NCBI GenBank assembly: GCA_017504625.1
Contig: JAFVQU010000021.1
Location: 1-64,000 of the forward strand
Direction: 5' to 3'
Origin: Clostridia bacterium
GTDB taxonomy: Bacteria; Bacillota; Clostridia; Oscillospirales; CAG-272
DNA: 64,000 bases
The notes under the pieces were generated by a model that ran no database searches, had not been told where the DNA came from, and saw only the letters and a list, made by a program, of their open reading frames with translations. Positions 61,032 through 64,000 of the stretch are shown piece after piece (position 1 is the first letter of the stretch; each line of letters opens with the position of its first letter). A program made the translations under genes and the position numbers.

Positions 61032-62300
61032 TTACTCCTTATTAGCCGCAAGCGCGCGCTGACCGATGTCGTGGCGGTAGAATGCGTTATCAAAATGTAT
61101 TTTTTCAACCTTAGCGTATGACTTTGCGATAGCGCCCTCAAGCGTGTCGTCAATGCTCGTTACACCAAGCACGCGTCCGCCGTTCGTAAGAAGCTTGTCG
61201 CCGTCTTTCTTTGCGCCCGCAACATATACGTCGGGAGCAATGTCCGAAGGGATAGTCATCTCAAATCCCTTTTCATAGGACTGGGGATATCCCGCAGACG
61301 CCATAATTACACAGCAAGCGTTTTTGTTGCTGAACTTAACCTCAGTTTCGGCAAGAGTGCCATTTGTGGTCGCCTGCATAACGGTAAGAAGATCGCTTTC
61401 AAGAAGCGGAAGCACTACCTGGGTTTCGGGGTCACCGAAGCGGCAATTGTACTCAATTACCTTAGGGCCGTTAGGTGTGAGCATAAGTCCAAAGTAAAGG
61501 CAACCCTTAAAGCTTCTGCCCTCGTTATTCATAGCGTCGATAGTAGGCTTGAAAATAGTTCTCATACACTCGTCGGCAATATCGGCGGTGTAATAGGGGT
61601 TCGGTGCGATAGTTCCCATGCCGCCCGTATTAAGTCCGGTATCGTTGTCGCCGGCTCTCTTGTGGTCCATCGACGAGATCATCGGCTTTACGACCTTGCC
61701 GTCGGTAAACGCGAGAACAGACACCTCGGGGCCGGTCAAGAATTCCTCGATAACAATGTGGTCGCCGCTTGCTCCAAACTGCTTGTCCTGCATCATAGAT
61801 ACGACCGCAGTCTTTGCCTCATCAAGCGTCTGCGCGATTATAACACCCTTACCAAGTGCCAAGCCGTCCGCCTTAATGACCGTCGGGATAGGCGCGCTCT
61901 CAAGATACTTAAGTGCCGCATCCATATCGTCAAAGACCTCGTAAGCCGCGGTGGGAATGCCGTATTTCTTCATAAGGTTCTTTGAAAAGACCTTACTTCC
62001 CTCGATTATCGCCGCATTCGCTCTCGGGCCAAAGCAAGGAATACCTTTAGCCTCAAGCGCGTCTACACAACCGAGCACAAGCGGATCGTCGGGAGCGACT
62101 ACCGCATAGTCAATGCCGTTTGCAACCGCGAACTCGACGATAGCGTCGATATCCTTTGCACCGATGTTCACACACTCGGCATCAGCCGCCATACCGCCGT
62201 TCCCGGGAAGCGCGTATATCTTTTCAACGCTCTTATTCTCTTTAATTTTCTTGATGATGGCATGCTCTCTGCCGCCACCGCCTACTACCATTATTTTCAT
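61032..62300 (-). CDS. purD: Phosphoribosylamine-glycine ligase
   Basis: 422 residues from ATG 62300, with GGAG 6 nt upstream; a TTG four codons earlier overlaps that site and is rejected. MKIMVVGGGGREHAII is the N-terminal nucleotide fold, and ATP-grasp segments PTVIKADGLALGKGVI and LNTGGMGTIAPNPYY follow. It makes GAR from phosphoribosylamine, glycine and ATP. It precedes purL by 2 nt. Confidence 0.96.
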   Translation of the reverse strand: MKIMVVGGGGREHAIIKKIKENKSVEKIYALPGNGGMAADAECVNIGAKDIDAIVEFAVANGIDYAVVAPDDPLVLGCVDALEAKGIPCFGPRANAAIIEGSKVFSKNLMKKYGIPTAAYEVFDDMDAALKYLESAPIPTVIKADGLALGKGVIIAQTLDEAKTAVVSMMQDKQFGASGDHIVIEEFLTGPEVSVLAFTDGKVVKPMISSMDHKRAGDNDTGLNTGGMGTIAPNPYYTADIADECMRTIFKPTIDAMNNEGRSFKGCLYFGLMLTPNGPKVIEYNCRFGDPETQVVLPLLESDLLTVMQATTNGTLAETEVKFSNKNACCVIMASAGYPQSYEKGFEMTIPSDIAPDVYVAGAKKDGDKLLTNGGRVLGVTSIDDTLEGAIAKSYAKVEKIHFDNAFYRHDIGQRALAANKE

Positions 62301-62312
62301 TTTGTTCTCCAA

Positions 62313-62381
62313 TAGTTAGTTGATGATTGGATTTTTCTCTTCTTTCTTTGAAAAGAAAGAAGCAAAGAAACTTTACCTTGG
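62313..62381 (-). repeat. Hairpin repeat family 1, copy c (before purD)
   Basis: Hairpin 62339-62362 with CTTCTTTCTTT arms, again differing from copy a by paired changes, followed by CAAAGAAACTTT and flanked by AGTTAGTTGATGATTGG. Confidence 0.85.
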
Positions 62382-62520
62382 GGGTTCTAACTAGGGTGTG
62401 GTGACGCTGAAATTTGCTTACAAATTTCAGCCTACTGAGGTGTAGCACGTCTTACCGTATAGAATCCAACCGATAAAGATGACCTTCATTTGAGATTTGC
62501 TCTCATAGTAATAAAGACCA

Positions 62521-62637
62521 GCGCGAGGTAAAATTTTGCAAGACAAGGCGCACCGGAGAGGGCAAGGCGAAGGCTTACTTACGTAAGTCGAGCCGCACTC
62601 GAGGAGCAACACAGTATTGCGAAATTTTAACCGTGCG
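62521..62637. repeat. Structured intergenic repeat, family 2, copy B (purH-purD spacer)
   Basis: Core as in copy A. The inner hairpin is CTTAC-TTAC-GTAAG (62574-62587), the same 5-4-5 geometry as copy A with other bases. Outer arms 62527-62541 and 62617-62632 (AAAATTTT-type) pair with few mismatches. Confidence 0.8.
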
Positions 62638-62648
62638 AATTAATACAA

Positions 62649-63833
62649 TTAGTGGTGGAACAATCTCATTCCCGTAAATGCCATAGCAATGCCGCGCTTG
62701 TTGCACTCGTCGATAACGAGGTCGTCACGGATAGATCCGCCGGGCTCCGCGATATAGTGAACACCCGAAGCGTGTGCGCGCTTTACGTTATCGGCAAAGG
62801 GGAAGAATGCATCAGATGCAAGTGAGATCTCGGTAAATCCGCCAAGCCACTCGCGTCTTTCCTCGTCGGTAAGAGGCTCGGGACGTGTGGTAAAGTAATT
62901 CTGCCAGATGCCTTCCTCGCAAACGTCCTCCTCGTTACCGTTGATATAGCCGTCGATAACGTTGTCGCGCTCGGGACGGCCCATAGTGGGAATGAAAGGA
63001 AGATCAAGCACCTTGGGATGCTGGCGCATAAGCCATGTGTCTGCCTTGTCGCCTGCAAGACGTGTGCAATGAACTCTCGACTGCTGACCTGCGCCAACGC
63101 CGATAGCCTGTCCGTCGGTAGCGTAGCAAACGCTGTTCGACTGAGTATATTTAAGAGTGATAAGTGCTACGATGAGGTCGCGCTTTGCGTGTGCGGGAAG
63201 CTCTGTCTTAACGGTAACAACGTTTTCAAGAAGATGCTCACCTATCTTGAACTCGTTTCTTCCCTGCTCAAACGTGATACCGAAAACATCCTTCGTTTCA
63301 ATGGGTGCGGGACGGTATTCGGGATCGATCTTTACGATATTGTACGCGCCCTTTCTCTTTCCGCGGAGGATCTCAAGCGCCTCAGGCTCGTAGCCGGGAG
63401 CAATAATTCCGTCGGAAACCTCGCGTGCGATAAGCTTTGCGGTGGTAACGTCGCAAATATCGCTGAGCGCTACCCAGTCACCAAAGGAGCAAAGTCTGTC
63501 AGTTCCTCTTGCACGAACGTATGCGCAAGCGAGAGGCGACTCATCAAGTCCCTCAATATCCTCAACGAAGCAAGCCTTCTTAAGTGCCGCGCTGAGAGGA
63601 AGACCGATAGCCGCGCTTGTAGGCGAAACGTGCTTGAAGGAGGTAGCTGCGGGGATACCGAGAGCCTCCTTAAGCTCCTTTACAAGCTGCCACGCGTTGA
63701 AAGCGTCAAGAAAGTTTATGTAACCGGGGCGACCGTTAAGCACGGTGATGGGAAGCTCGCTTCCGTCCTTCATAAATATACGGGAAGGCTTCTGATTGGG
63801 GTTACAGCCGTATTTAAGCTCAAATTCTTTCAT
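62649..63833 (-). CDS. purH: AICAR formyltransferase, stand-alone (PurH C-domain type)
   Basis: 394 residues from ATG 63833, with AAGGAG 7 nt upstream. It contains only the AICAR transformylase part: ATSFKHVSPTSAAIG carries the catalytic Lys67-His68, and SDAFFPFADNVKRAH with GGSIRDDLVIDECN forms the C-terminal site. The IMP cyclohydrolase (MGS-like) domain of the usual bifunctional 510-residue PurH is missing, so that step must come from another gene. It transfers a formyl group from 10-formyl-THF. First visible gene of the operon; more may lie to the right. Confidence 0.9.
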   Translation of the reverse strand: MKEFELKYGCNPNQKPSRIFMKDGSELPITVLNGRPGYINFLDAFNAWQLVKELKEALGIPAATSFKHVSPTSAAIGLPLSAALKKACFVEDIEGLDESPLACAYVRARGTDRLCSFGDWVALSDICDVTTAKLIAREVSDGIIAPGYEPEALEILRGKRKGAYNIVKIDPEYRPAPIETKDVFGITFEQGRNEFKIGEHLLENVVTVKTELPAHAKRDLIVALITLKYTQSNSVCYATDGQAIGVGAGQQSRVHCTRLAGDKADTWLMRQHPKVLDLPFIPTMGRPERDNVIDGYINGNEEDVCEEGIWQNYFTTRPEPLTDEERREWLGGFTEISLASDAFFPFADNVKRAHASGVHYIAEPGGSIRDDLVIDECNKRGIAMAFTGMRLFHH

Positions 63834-63845
63834 TTTTTTCTCCTT

Positions 63846-63906
63846 AATTAGCAAATGCCTCAATTTTTTCATTCTTTTCTTGAAAGAAAAGAACCAAAAG
63901 AACTTT
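63846..63906 (-). repeat. Hairpin repeat family 1, copy d (before purH)
   Basis: Hairpin core 63872-63893 (TTCTTTTCTT arms) then CCAAAAGAACTTT. The flank towards purH is more diverged than in the other copies. The rest of the window to 64000 has no gene, only a piece CCTTCTCAAAAAGATTT similar to the hairpin in the pyrF-pyrE gap. Confidence 0.75.
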
Positions 63907-64000
63907 AAACGAATTATTCTGTTTGTTTTTGAGTGGATTGCGGAACCTTCTCAAAAAGATTTCTCAAACACATCTATCACACGTTCTTATTTACGATTCT

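Larger units (their letters stand above)
62301..62648. other. purH-purD spacer packed with structured repeats
   Basis: 348 bp without a gene. It holds the purD ribosome site, family 1 repeat copy c, a perfect 11-bp hairpin GCTGAAATTTG/CAAATTTCAGC (62406-62431), unassigned sequence to 62520, and family 2 repeat copy B. Confidence 0.8.

Noticed and set aside
59659..61062. A 467-codon open frame antisense to purL
   Set aside because: Antisense to a certain gene, composition typical of a mirrored frame, no start signal.

Overview
Organism. The window reads as an endospore-forming member of the Clostridia (Bacillota), probably an uncultured gut-associated lineage. The grounds are a spoIIR gene, HprK, SigA-type RpoD next to dnaG, the clostridial one-chain FGAM synthase, a stand-alone AICAR transformylase, many plant or host glycan enzymes, a choloylglycine-hydrolase-type Ntn hydrolase, and strong AGGAGG ribosome binding sites with sigma-A promoters (TTGACA-N17-TATAAT). 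Assignment below class level is inference only.

Layout. 1-5.4 kb: 3' end of a polyamine-type substrate-binding protein, then (minus) a GH106-like glycosidase behind an Ala-tRNA editing gene. 5.5-13.1 kb: a four-gene minus-strand surface locus with an 1838-residue glycine-rich/MucBP-like secreted protein, a small secreted protein repeating its C-terminal module, and two membrane-anchored proteins that share another outer domain. 13.4-16.6 kb: GH2 enzyme divergent from an AraC regulator. 16.7-24.7 kb: an ACT/UPF0210 pair, a second GH106-like operon with a ribbon-helix-helix protein, a HAD phosphatase and an orphan sugar-type lipoprotein. 25-31.2 kb: PpiC-like protein, unknown membrane protein, dgt-dnaG-rpoD. 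31.4-33.2 kb: hprK-sfp and tRNA-Glu. 33.4-40.4 kb: U32-uppP-RNase M5-like-nhaC operon, spoIIR, CPA2 antiporter. 40.6-41.8 kb: tRNA-Gln followed by a recombination scar with 70-bp perfect direct repeats. 41.9-45.4 kb: three consecutive YwaF-like membrane proteins. 45.5-46.4 kb: choloylglycine-hydrolase-family enzyme. 46.4-55.4 kb: pyrimidine operon pyrC-carB-pyrK-pyrD-pyrF-pyrE-pyrB. 55.6-64 kb: purine/one-carbon operon purH-purD-purL-fhs.

How the parts work together. The glycosidases, the lipoprotein and HprK suggest a carbohydrate forager with PTS-type catabolite control. Fhs makes the 10-formyl-THF used by the AICAR transformylase at the head of its operon. The pyr cluster covers UMP synthesis apart from the glutaminase subunit CarA, which is not seen here.

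Best candidates for something new: (i) the three YwaF-like genes, whose promoters share one architecture to the base (two TTCTTAAATA-type 10-bp direct repeats, exactly 13 nt, -35, 17 nt, -10); (ii) the four-gene surface locus with two shared modules; (iii) a long hairpin that would bury both the ribosome binding site and the start codon of spoIIR; (iv) two families of structured intergenic repeats inside the pyr and pur operons whose hairpins differ by compensating base changes; (v) the tRNA-Gln scar.
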